The notes beneath the pieces are model-generated. The model made no database searches. It was not told the origin of the DNA and was given only the letters and a program-made list of their open reading frames with translations. A DNA stretch of 64,000 nt from Propionispora vibrioides (GTDB taxonomy: Bacteria; Bacillota; Negativicutes; Propionisporales; Propionisporaceae): positions 124,001 through 188,000 of the forward strand of contig NZ_FODY01000001.1 of assembly GCF_900110485.1 (NCBI RefSeq). Direction: 5' to 3'. Shown in pieces: positions 57,031 to 64,000 of this stretch. Made by a program: the position numbers and the translations under genes. Every line of letters begins with the position of its first letter. Positions within the stretch are counted from its first letter, which is position 1.

Positions 57031-57059
57031 AAACCTGTACAGTTGTACAGGTTTTTTTA
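57031..57059. terminator. Bidirectional terminator between lptA-like gene and glyS
   Basis: AAACCTGTAC...GTACAGGTTT with T7 on the + strand; on the minus strand the stem is followed by TTTTTCTT. It lies between two convergent genes. Confidence 0.9.
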
Positions 57060-57077
57060 TTTATTTTATTCATTTAC

Positions 57078-59144
57078 TCATAAAGTAATTTTGCTAAAAT
57101 CAGCCACTGTGTGTGTAAGTTCCAGCACAGCCTTTAATAAGGCAAGACGGTTGTTTCTCACTGGCAGATCGTCTACCATAACCATAACTTCGCTAAAAAA
57201 GGCATCTATCGGTGCAATTAAGTTAAATAATGAGGTCAAGGCTTCGTCATACCGCTTAGTGCCGGCGGCAGCCAATACCTTCTCCCGGACTGCGCCATAG
57301 GTTTGGTACAGGGCTTGTTCCGCCTGATTGGCAAACAAGGACGGGCTTATCGTTAAATTGGTATCCGTGATATTTTTAGTTAAATTTGCAATACGGGTAA
57401 ACGCCTGGGCTGCAAGCTGCAGCTCACCGGCACCGGCGTTAGCAGCAACCGCATTTGCTTTAAGCCAGGTATTATAAATATCATCCGTACCACTAGTCAA
57501 TACTGAATCAATCAAATCATAACGGATACCAGCATCAGCCAACACGTTTTTAATACGCAGACGGAAGAAATCCTGCACCTCGGCAGTCAATTTTTCCCGC
57601 TTGGCTCCGTCGGTGATTTGTAATAAGTTCAGCGTATCTTCCAAGAGCTCCTGCAGTGACAAGTGATAAGTCCCGTCAATCAGAATATGGACAATCCCCA
57701 GTGACTGGCGGCGCAAAGCATACGGATCTTGCGAGCCGGTCGGAATCAAGCCGCGGCTGAAAGTGGCCACGATATTATCCAATTTATCGGCAATACTGAC
57801 AATGCGACCGGCATCACTTTGCGGCAGTTCATCACCGGAAAATCGGGGAAGATAATGTTCATAAATCGCTTGAGCTACGGGCGGTTTCTCACCATTTAAA
57901 AGAGCGTACTGCCGTCCCATGATGCCCTGCAGCTCGGTAAACTCATACACCATCCCTGTGACTAAATCAGCCTTGGCCAGCAACGCACTCCTTTCCACAA
58001 TCGCACAGGTATCACTGTCTTGAGCAAGCTTACCGGCAATTTGACCAGCTAAACGTTGAACCCGTAAGGTCTTATCATATAACGTTCCCAAACCATCCTG
58101 AAACACGATCGTTTTCAATCGGTCTACCCGGTTGGCTAATGTCACTTTCTGATCCTCTTCAAAGAAGAACTTGGCATCATCCAGTCTAGCCCTTAGTACC
58201 CGTTCATTGCCATGTTGAACAATCTCGAGATGATCTGCGTTGCCGTTGCGTATCGTAATAAAGACCGGCAGCAACGATTTATCCTCGGCCCTTACCGGAA
58301 AATAGCGTTGATGTTCCCGCATCGGTGTTACGATGGCTTCTGCCGGCAAAGTCAGATAGGCTTCATCGAAGGTACCGCAAAGAGCGGTAGGATACTCTAC
58401 CAAGAACACAACTTCTTCCAATAATTCTTCATCAATTTCAGCCGTTCCGCCGTGACTTACAGCCAGTTTTTCCACCTGTTCCCGAATGACCTTACGGCGT
58501 TCCTCCTGATCAACCATAACAAAGTGATCAGCCAGCTTTTTAAAATAATCATCAACCGAATCAACTGTTATTGCCCCGGAACTCAGGAAACGATGTCCAA
58601 AAGTATAATTGCTGCTCACTACATCCGTAATAGTCAACGGGATACACTCCGTACCGCAGAGTGCCAACAACCAGCGAATCGGCCGGACAAAACGGATATC
58701 ATGATCGCCCCAGCGCATAGTCTTGGGAAAGTTCAGGCTCTGAATCAGCGAAAGCAACATTTCTGGTATCAATTCAGCTACCGGCCGGCCTTTTTCATTA
58801 ATCACCGCATATACATAGCCTTCCTTGGTAACTAAACTATTCACATCAACCCCCTGTCCACGGGCAAATCCCTGCGCAGCCTTGGTAGGTGCCCCCTCCG
58901 CATCAAAAGCAATTTTCAGCGAAGGTCCCTTATTTTCCGTTTGCCAATCTTTCTGCTGCTCTGCCAGTTCACGAATGACCAGCACTATTCTGCGCGGTGT
59001 GCCGAAGGTCCGTACTTCGCTATAACCGATGCGTAATTTTTCCAGTCTATCTTTGGTAATTTTCGCAAATTGCGCTAAAATATCCGGCATAAATCTGGCT
59101 GGGATTTCTTCAGTTCCAATTTCCAATAATAAATCTTTAGGCAT
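57078..59144 (-). CDS. glyS: Glycyl-tRNA synthetase beta subunit
   Basis: 688 residues. The N-terminal [16 protein letters not shown] opening, the GHRFLSS and REHQRYFPV segments, an HD-like domain (about 300-500) and a C-terminal anticodon-binding region with ADFSKITL ending the protein are all visible. The ATG overlaps glyQ by 8 nt. It works with GlyQ as an alpha2beta2 enzyme. Confidence 0.97.
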   Translation of the reverse strand: MPKDLLLEIGTEEIPARFMPDILAQFAKITKDRLEKLRIGYSEVRTFGTPRRIVLVIRELAEQQKDWQTENKGPSLKIAFDAEGAPTKAAQGFARGQGVDVNSLVTKEGYVYAVINEKGRPVAELIPEMLLSLIQSLNFPKTMRWGDHDIRFVRPIRWLLALCGTECIPLTITDVVSSNYTFGHRFLSSGAITVDSVDDYFKKLADHFVMVDQEERRKVIREQVEKLAVSHGGTAEIDEELLEEVVFLVEYPTALCGTFDEAYLTLPAEAIVTPMREHQRYFPVRAEDKSLLPVFITIRNGNADHLEIVQHGNERVLRARLDDAKFFFEEDQKVTLANRVDRLKTIVFQDGLGTLYDKTLRVQRLAGQIAGKLAQDSDTCAIVERSALLAKADLVTGMVYEFTELQGIMGRQYALLNGEKPPVAQAIYEHYLPRFSGDELPQSDAGRIVSIADKLDNIVATFSRGLIPTGSQDPYALRRQSLGIVHILIDGTYHLSLQELLEDTLNLLQITDGAKREKLTAEVQDFFRLRIKNVLADAGIRYDLIDSVLTSGTDDIYNTWLKANAVAANAGAGELQLAAQAFTRIANLTKNITDTNLTISPSLFANQAEQALYQTYGAVREKVLAAAGTKRYDEALTSLFNLIAPIDAFFSEVMVMVDDLPVRNNRLALLKAVLELTHTVADFSKITL

Positions 59145-60021
59145 TATTCTTTCCTCCCTTAAGCAGCGGATACCCCAATTTTCCCCTTTGATTCAAATAA
59201 GCCTGCGCACAGAGCCGGGCCATGTTGCGCACCCGGCCAATGAAGCCGGTACGTTCACTTACGCTGATCGCTCCTCTCGCATCCAGCAAATTAAAGGTGT
59301 GAGAACACTTCAAGACGTAATCGTAGGCCGGAAGAACAAAACCGCTGTCTAATACGCGCAAAGCCTCTTTTTCGTATAAATCAAACAATTGGAACAAGAG
59401 GTTGGTATCAGCCAGTTCAAAGTTGTAATGGGAATGCTCCACTTCATTCCGATGAAACACATCGCCATAGGTAATACCATCCACCCACTCAATATCAAAT
59501 ACATTTTCTTTTCCCTGAATGTACATGGACAGCCGTTCTAAACCATACGTAATTTCAACCGATACAGGCTTAACATCAATACTTCCCACCTGTTGAAAAT
59601 AAGTGAACTGAGTAATTTCCATGCCATCCAGCCATACTTCCCAGCCTAACCCCCAGGCGCCCAGCGTAGGCGATTCCCAATTGTCCTCCACAAAGCGGAT
59701 GTCATGCTTAGCCGGGTCAATGCCCAGACGGGACAGACTTTCCAAATAAAGTTCCTGTATATTGTCGGGTGACGGCTTCATAATCACCTGGAATTGATGA
59801 TGTTGAAACAAGCGGTTGGGATTATCGCCATACCGGCCGTCAGTAGGCCGTCTGGACGGCTCCACGTAAGCAACGTTCCAAGGCTCCGGCCCTAAAGCCC
59901 GCAAAAAAGTTGCCGGGTTCATTGTGCCCGCTCCTTTTTCCACATCATAAGGCTGTTGCAAAATACATTTCTGCTCCGCCCAGAAATTCTGTAAAGTTAA
60001 GATAATCTCCTGAAATGTCAT
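59137..60021 (-). CDS. glyQ: Glycyl-tRNA synthetase alpha subunit
   Basis: 294 residues, the catalytic class II core. [19 protein letters not shown] opening, [14 protein letters not shown] (about 54-67), FTYFQQ and [20 protein letters not shown] are present. The transcript is controlled by the T-box just upstream. GGAGGGG precedes the ATG. Confidence 0.98.
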   Translation of the reverse strand: MTFQEIILTLQNFWAEQKCILQQPYDVEKGAGTMNPATFLRALGPEPWNVAYVEPSRRPTDGRYGDNPNRLFQHHQFQVIMKPSPDNIQELYLESLSRLGIDPAKHDIRFVEDNWESPTLGAWGLGWEVWLDGMEITQFTYFQQVGSIDVKPVSVEITYGLERLSMYIQGKENVFDIEWVDGITYGDVFHRNEVEHSHYNFELADTNLLFQLFDLYEKEALRVLDSGFVLPAYDYVLKCSHTFNLLDARGAISVSERTGFIGRVRNMARLCAQAYLNQRGKLGYPLLKGGKNNA

Positions 60022-60062
60022 ATATTCCCCTCCTGTAATTTTTCCTTAAATAAAAGACAAAA

Positions 60063-60311
60063 ATAAAAAAAATCCGCGCCCCCAGTAACAATCCGTTACC
60101 AGGGACGAGATTTTTATCATCCCGCGGTTCCACCCTGCTTGGCAAATGCCCACTTTAAAATATTACGGCTTCTACTCTACCGCTATAAAAAACCATCGCA
60201 GTATTTCCGTCCGCAGCTCCAAAACGCCTTCACCTGACCATATTCCGGGCTTGCACCATCCCCGGTTCGCTAAAACGCAGGCTACTCTTTTTCTTCATTG
60301 CCGTATTTTAC
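60063..60311 (-). promoter_or_regulatory. Glycine T-box leader of glyQS
   Basis: The T-box core AGGGTGGAACCGCG is at plus-strand 60122-60137. Stem I has AGTAG and, facing it, GAAGGC, giving the specifier codon GGC. The AG-bulge region GATGGTGCAAGCCC is present. The terminator is CGTCCCTGGTAAC/GTTACTGGGGGCG followed by a long T-run at 60064-60072. Uncharged tRNA-Gly would favour read-through. Confidence 0.95.
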
Positions 60312-60316
60312 TATAC

Positions 60317-60345
60317 AATATACCAAATAAGCCAGGCAATGTCAA
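60317..60345 (-). promoter_or_regulatory. Sigma-A promoter of glyQS
   Basis: Perfect TTGACA (plus-strand 60340-60345), 17 bp, TATATT (60317-60322), placed just ahead of the T-box. Confidence 0.85.
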
Positions 60346-60367
60346 TTTAATCTTAAACAACAAACAC

Positions 60368-60763
60368 TTATTCTTCGTGATCGTTCTTATCGTTGCGAAT
60401 AACTTCAATAGTGCAACGCTTAAACACGGCAACCAAAACACCTAACGCGGCCAGTTGAGGCAGAAAAACAGCGCCAAGCGCACCTAAACCGACAGGAATA
60501 TCCACCAAGGTCTTGTCATCATGCTTTACCCGAATGCTATTGACATTTCCTTCATGAATCAGTTCTTTCACCTTATCAATCACTTCTGAAGAACGGACAG
60601 AAAACTCCTCCGTCCAGTTTGTCTGTTTTTCGCTTTCCAGCGCAATCAAGGCCTCAACGACATTGCCCTGCGTCTGTTCCAGCGCTTCCTTGGCCTCACG
60701 ATAAGAAACACCGGTTCTGCTCCGTATAGCATCAATCTTTTCCAGAGTAATTTCTTCCATCAT
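60368..60763 (-). CDS. DUF4342 protein with an N-terminal UBA-like domain
   Basis: 131 residues. The first 45 (LEKIDAIRSRTGVSYREAKE...NVVEALIALE) are a three-helix UBA-like domain of the kind seen at the N-terminus of EF-Ts. After a Glu-rich stretch the DUF4342 part has IRVKHDDKTLVDIPVG, then a hydrophobic segment (about 93-112). It may attach to a membrane or a protein partner; the function is not known. It follows recO after 47 nt. Confidence 0.8.
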   Translation of the reverse strand: MMEEITLEKIDAIRSRTGVSYREAKEALEQTQGNVVEALIALESEKQTNWTEEFSVRSSEVIDKVKELIHEGNVNSIRVKHDDKTLVDIPVGLGALGAVFLPQLAALGVLVAVFKRCTIEVIRNDKNDHEE

Positions 60764-60810
60764 GTAATCCTCCAGATTTTTTATTTTTATAATGCCCGAC
60801 GCCGCGAAAC

Positions 60811-61569
60811 CTATACCAGACCAGATGCACGAGAACGGTTAACGGCGTGTAATTGTTGGATAAAGCCCAGGGATTTCAGCGGCTTATCCAGACAGTACAG
60901 TAAATATTTGACCAGCACCGCCTCAGCCTGCACTAAAGCAGCCCCAGTAACCGAAAAGTCTTCAGGTTGTTTAAAATCCAGTTCCAGTAAGGTATTAATC
61001 AGTTCAACCGCCGGTTTATCAAGGCGAAGCTCCCGGGAAGAGCAGACAGGGCATGCTGCTCCGCCACCGGCGGCATCAAAAAAGGCCGGATATTGAAGAA
61101 CTTGTCCACAAACAACACATACCTGCCATTCCGGTACATAGCCACTGATCTCTACTATCTTCCAGGCTGCGGCCAATGCCACAATTCTTGGATTTCTGGT
61201 TTTCATCAATGAAAACGCATCCAGCAGAATATCAAAAAGCAAAGGTTCCGGCTGACGTTCCGGGCAAAGTTCAATGACCAGTTCCGTTAGAAAGGATGCA
61301 TAGGACATGGAAGTAAGCTCTTCACGAACCGAACGGAAATGATCTTTCACTTCACATTGCTTAATCACTTCCATGCCGGTGCCCGATTGGAGCTGCAGAT
61401 CCAGATAAGCAAAAGGCTGGATGCTTCCGGCCAGACGATTGCTAGGCCGCCTGGCGCCATAAGCGACAGCTGTCAGCTTTCCCTGTTCTTTTGAAAATAA
61501 CGTAACCAGTCTGTCAGCATCCCGCCAATCGCGTACTGCCAGTAAGACGGCTTCCACTGGATAGATCAT
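60811..61569 (-). CDS. recO: DNA repair protein RecO
   Basis: 252 residues. An N-terminal OB fold (VLLAVRDWRDADRLVTLFSKEQG; residues 8-30) and a helical C-terminal part with zinc site CVVCGQ...CPVC (about 143-168) are present. RecO loads RecA onto SSB-covered DNA with RecR. It follows yqzL with a 5-nt gap. Confidence 0.96.
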   Translation of the reverse strand: MIYPVEAVLLAVRDWRDADRLVTLFSKEQGKLTAVAYGARRPSNRLAGSIQPFAYLDLQLQSGTGMEVIKQCEVKDHFRSVREELTSMSYASFLTELVIELCPERQPEPLLFDILLDAFSLMKTRNPRIVALAAAWKIVEISGYVPEWQVCVVCGQVLQYPAFFDAAGGGAACPVCSSRELRLDKPAVELINTLLELDFKQPEDFSVTGAALVQAEAVLVKYLLYCLDKPLKSLGFIQQLHAVNRSRASGLV

Positions 61570-61574
61570 ATGCT

Positions 61575-61727
61575 TTAAACTACTTCCACTCTATTAGTAT
61601 GAATTGCTTCTTTTAAAAAGGGCTGACCGGCGAAAGAATCGCACTCCTTACACGAACGGTAAGCTAGATATGCTCCGATATGTCCGGTAGTTAAAAAGAT
61701 TTCCCACATGACTTCTCGTAATAACAT
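61575..61727 (-). CDS. yqzL: YqzL-family small protein
   Basis: A 50-residue protein that sits between corC and recO. The segment MWEIFLTTGHIGAYLAYR matches the YqzL pattern (W..F..TG.I..YL.Y) that Bacillus and clostridia encode next to recO and era. The C-terminal half adds a CKEC pair and a basic tail not typical of Bacillus YqzL. The function is unknown. Start ATG 61727 has GGGATGATAG upstream. Confidence 0.8.
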   Translation of the reverse strand: MLLREVMWEIFLTTGHIGAYLAYRSCKECDSFAGQPFLKEAIHTNRVEVV

Positions 61728-61751
61728 GTACTATCATCCCTTCGTATATAG

Positions 61752-63065
61752 TTATTGGTTTATTAACTCATCGTCATCCACCGAAGGCTCCGGCAATTGT
61801 TTTGCCTTCACTCTTACTATGCGAAATCCATTAACTTTTAATACTTCAAAGACATAAGCACCAATATTTACTGTATCACCAATTTCCGGCTTGCGGCCTA
61901 ACAGGCCGAAAATATACCCGCCGATCGTATCTTCCTCGTGGTCTTCCAATTCGATATGCAAAATGTCCGTAACATCATCAAGGAGCACCCGACCGTCAAA
62001 CTCGTAGCTGCCTTCTTCCAACCGTTGAATTTCCACATCGACAATTTCATCGTGTTCATCCTGGATATCGCCGACAATTTCTTCAATGACATCTTCCAGT
62101 GCCACCAAGCCTGCCGTCCCGCCATACTCATCGGCTACCACCGCAAGATGAATGCGTTTCCGCCGCATGACCTGCAAAAGTTTTGCTACCGACATTCCCT
62201 CCGGAACGACCAGAATCTCCCGCATAATGGTTTTTAAATCTTTATTTTCAGAATTACATAAATCAAAATCCATCAAATCTCTTAAATGAACCATACCGAT
62301 CACATGGTCTTTATCCTCAATGCAAAGCGGAAACCGCGTATGGCTGGCTTCCCGGACCACCCGCAGATTTTCTTCATAAGAATCATCAACAAACAGGCAA
62401 ACCATATCCTGCCGCGGAATCATAACTTCCCGGGCCAGACGGTCGGCAAAATCAAACACATTGTCAATCAGTTCGCTTTCCATTTGATCCAGCACACCGC
62501 CACGGTGGCTGGCGCTTACCAGCATGCGTAATTCCTCTTCCGAATGGGTCAGCTCAGCCTCTTTAGCGGCCTTAATCCCCAGGATAGCCAAAAATGCCTG
62601 CGCCGCCTGATTGAACAGCAAAATAACGGGATACCCGATTTTATGAAAAATATATAAGGGCCATACGGAAAATAAAGCGACTTCCTCCGTCTTTTGAATA
62701 GCCAGTGATTTGGGCACCAATTCTCCCAATACAATATGCAGAAAGGTTATAAGTATAAAACCAAGAGCCACACTGATGGTGGACGCCAGCCAATAATAAT
62801 TGTCAGGCAGAATGTCGTTAAACAAAGACACCAGCAGTGACGCCACGGCAGGTTCTCCCAGCCAGCCTAGAGCCAGCGAGGCCAGAGTAATTCCCAGTTG
62901 AGTAGCTCCCAGGTAGGTATCAAAGCCCGACACTACCTTCAGAGCCAAAACAGCCCGGCTGTTGCCCTGATGAGCCAGTTCTTCCAAGCGGGTCTTTCTT
63001 ACCTTTACCAGCGAAAATTCGGCAATAACAAAAAAACCATTTAGAAAAACCAATAACAGAGCCAA
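61752..63065 (-). CDS. HlyC/CorC family membrane protein with CBS pair
   Basis: 437 residues from TTG 63065. Order: CNNM/DUF21 domain with four hydrophobic helices (about 1-165), a CBS pair (about 200-320), and a C-terminal CorC transporter-associated domain (about 340-425). These proteins are linked to magnesium or cobalt efflux. No ATG or GTG start is available: the frame is open upstream, and GGGAGAGGAT is spaced for an ATC codon at 63101, which would add 12 residues (IDSPLYSTVKII). See the finding on this start. Confidence 0.88.
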   Translation of the reverse strand: MALLLVFLNGFFVIAEFSLVKVRKTRLEELAHQGNSRAVLALKVVSGFDTYLGATQLGITLASLALGWLGEPAVASLLVSLFNDILPDNYYWLASTISVALGFILITFLHIVLGELVPKSLAIQKTEEVALFSVWPLYIFHKIGYPVILLFNQAAQAFLAILGIKAAKEAELTHSEEELRMLVSASHRGGVLDQMESELIDNVFDFADRLAREVMIPRQDMVCLFVDDSYEENLRVVREASHTRFPLCIEDKDHVIGMVHLRDLMDFDLCNSENKDLKTIMREILVVPEGMSVAKLLQVMRRKRIHLAVVADEYGGTAGLVALEDVIEEIVGDIQDEHDEIVDVEIQRLEEGSYEFDGRVLLDDVTDILHIELEDHEEDTIGGYIFGLLGRKPEIGDTVNIGAYVFEVLKVNGFRIVRVKAKQLPEPSVDDDELINQ

Positions 63066-63115
63066 TATTATTTTTACCGTACTATATAAAGGCGAATCGA
63101 TAGCGCATCCTCTCC

Positions 63116-63700
63116 CTATTTTTGCACATCATGCCTGACCGGCATGATGGTTCCTGCTGTAAAAATATACTGCAGCGCACTTTCACTGGTAATGTCTAAA
63201 GCTATTATATCCTTCTTAGGTACCAGAATATTAAAGCCGTTGGTTAAATTAAAACTCATCGGAACATAGACACAGACATGTTCTTCGTCCATAGCTTCCG
63301 CCAGCGGCTCGGAAAGCTCCGACATAATAAAGCCGATTGACTTTGCCCCCGGATGGGGATAAGGCACCAAAACAGCCTGTTTAAATAGATGCTGTGACTC
63401 AAACACAGCCGTAGATAATTGTTTGATGCTTTTGTAAATAAACTTTACTATGGGAATGGAATCCAGCAGACGCTCACCAAATTCCAAAAGACGTTTCAAT
63501 ATCCAATACGAAGATAGCCAGCCTGTCACAATCAGCAGGATGACAACCGCAACAATCCCGATACCGGGAAAATGTACCGGCATATGTCGTCCCAGCAGAT
63601 CTTCGGCCATGGAAAAAATCTGTACAACAACAAAAGCGGTAATGGCAATTGGAACAATCACAATCAAGCCATTAATAAAATATTTGGAAATTCGATTCAT
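63116..63700 (-). CDS. DUF502 family membrane protein
   Basis: 194 residues. Two membrane helices (about 6-30 and 47-72) precede a soluble domain with DSIPIVKFIYKSIKQ, FKQAVLVPYPHPGAKSIGF, and VCVYVPMSFNLTNGF, which are the DUF502 hallmarks. Its role is unknown. It has its own promoter, and corC follows after 50 nt. GAGGAG precedes the ATG. Confidence 0.9.
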   Translation of the reverse strand: MNRISKYFINGLIVIVPIAITAFVVVQIFSMAEDLLGRHMPVHFPGIGIVAVVILLIVTGWLSSYWILKRLLEFGERLLDSIPIVKFIYKSIKQLSTAVFESQHLFKQAVLVPYPHPGAKSIGFIMSELSEPLAEAMDEEHVCVYVPMSFNLTNGFNILVPKKDIIALDITSESALQYIFTAGTIMPVRHDVQK

Positions 63701-63721
63701 AAAAAATACTCCTCTTTACAA

Positions 63722-63750
63722 ATGATACCATCTATCCTGATTGCGGTCAA
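63722..63750 (-). promoter_or_regulatory. Sigma-A promoter of DUF502-corC-yqzL-recO
   Basis: TTGACC (plus-strand 63745-63750), 17 bp, TATCAT (63722-63727), 22 nt before the DUF502 start. The era terminator lies immediately upstream. Confidence 0.8.
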
Positions 63751-63782
63751 TAAAGAGAAATGACTACCTATCAGGTAGTCAT
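63751..63782 (-). terminator. Terminator of era
   Basis: ATGACTACCT, GAT loop, AGGTAGTCAT, then TTCTCTTTATT on the minus strand, 23 nt beyond the era stop. Confidence 0.75.
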
Positions 63783-63805
63783 CCGAAACTTCCTATGCCG
63801 GCCGG

Positions 63806-64000
63806 TTATTCATAGCCAAAATTCCGCAATGAACTGTCCCGGTTACGCCAATCCTTTTTCACTTTAACCCATAAATCCAGAAAACTTTTCGAGCCAAGCA
63901 GGTTCTCAATATCTTTCCTGGCCGCATGACCAATCTCTTTTAGCAGTTTGCCGCCAGCACCAATCACAATGCCTTTTTGCGACTCCCGTTCCACATATAC
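63806..64000 (-). CDS. era: GTPase Era, C-terminal KH domain (5' end outside window)
   Basis: About 64 C-terminal residues; the gene continues past the right edge. [17 protein letters not shown] has the GxxG loop of the KH domain, and [18 protein letters not shown] with the final LRNFGY is the family's C-terminal pattern. Era binds the 3' end of 16S rRNA. The GTPase domain is not visible. The order era, DUF502, corC, yqzL, recO is close to that of other Firmicutes. Confidence 0.93.
   Translation of the reverse strand, partial: VYVERESQKGIVIGAGGKLLKEIGHAARKDIENLLGSKSFLDLWVKVKKDWRNRDSSLRNFGYE

Overview
The window is a dense stretch of chromosome from a low-GC-lineage anaerobe, most probably a diderm Firmicute of the class Negativicutes (Sporomusaceae-like; this is an inference). 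Firmicute markers include rqcH, remA, yqzL, trmK, pyrR, prkC/rsgA, a SpoVK-like ATPase, a Gly T-box, an FMN riboswitch and a SAM-I riboswitch. The exception is a small exported OstA/LptA-fold protein (56538-57008), which is expected only where there is an outer membrane. Starts with GTG or TTG are common and Shine-Dalgarno sites are strong. No phage, plasmid, insertion sequence or CRISPR locus is visible.

Layout, left to right (minus strand unless marked +). A 5'-truncated HipA-like kinase (+). DUF1858-recG. rpmB (+). The riboflavin operon ribD-ribE-ribBA-ribH, read on into yfcE and hslO, behind an FMN riboswitch. A signalling and cell-wall operon fhaA-fhaB-stp-rodA/ftsW-pbpA-prkC-rsgA with its own promoter. 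priA-def-fmt-DUF116-rsmB-rlmN. metK behind a SAM-I riboswitch. yicC-remA-gmk-rpoZ-coaBC. An exported unknown protein, dapF and a calcium-type P-ATPase. rqcH (+) converging on lspA-rluD-pyrR. A poorly characterised module: SpoVK-like AAA ATPase, small GTPase, compact UbiA-like membrane protein and CxxC micro-membrane protein. mutS-mutL-methyltransferase-miaA-hfq. miaB. trxA, and divergently a nitroreductase (+). rnpB. trmK-nif3. A tRNA cluster transcribed Asn-Met/Ile-Glu-Val. dnaG-rpoD. dgt with divergent lptA-like gene (+). glyQS behind a T-box. era, then DUF502-corC-yqzL-recO-DUF4342.

The gene content is housekeeping: replication and repair (priA, dnaG, mutSL, recG, recO), tRNA and rRNA modification (miaA, miaB, rlmN, rsmB, trmK, rluD), translation quality control (rqcH), envelope synthesis and its Ser/Thr phospho-control, and cofactor synthesis.

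The unusual material lies mostly in the gaps. Four long palindromic or inverted-repeat elements sit on or directly beside stop codons (rlmN, mutL, dapF, dgt). Two of them are clearly copies of one roughly 160-bp family. A fifth, 168-bp element with perfect 13-bp terminal repeats lies upstream of miaB. The RNase P RNA gene carries a 90-bp inverted-repeat insertion in its P3 arm; the outer end of this insertion matches 21 of 25 bases next to the miaB-upstream element. These, and the AAA/GTPase/UbiA-like module, are the best candidates for something undescribed.
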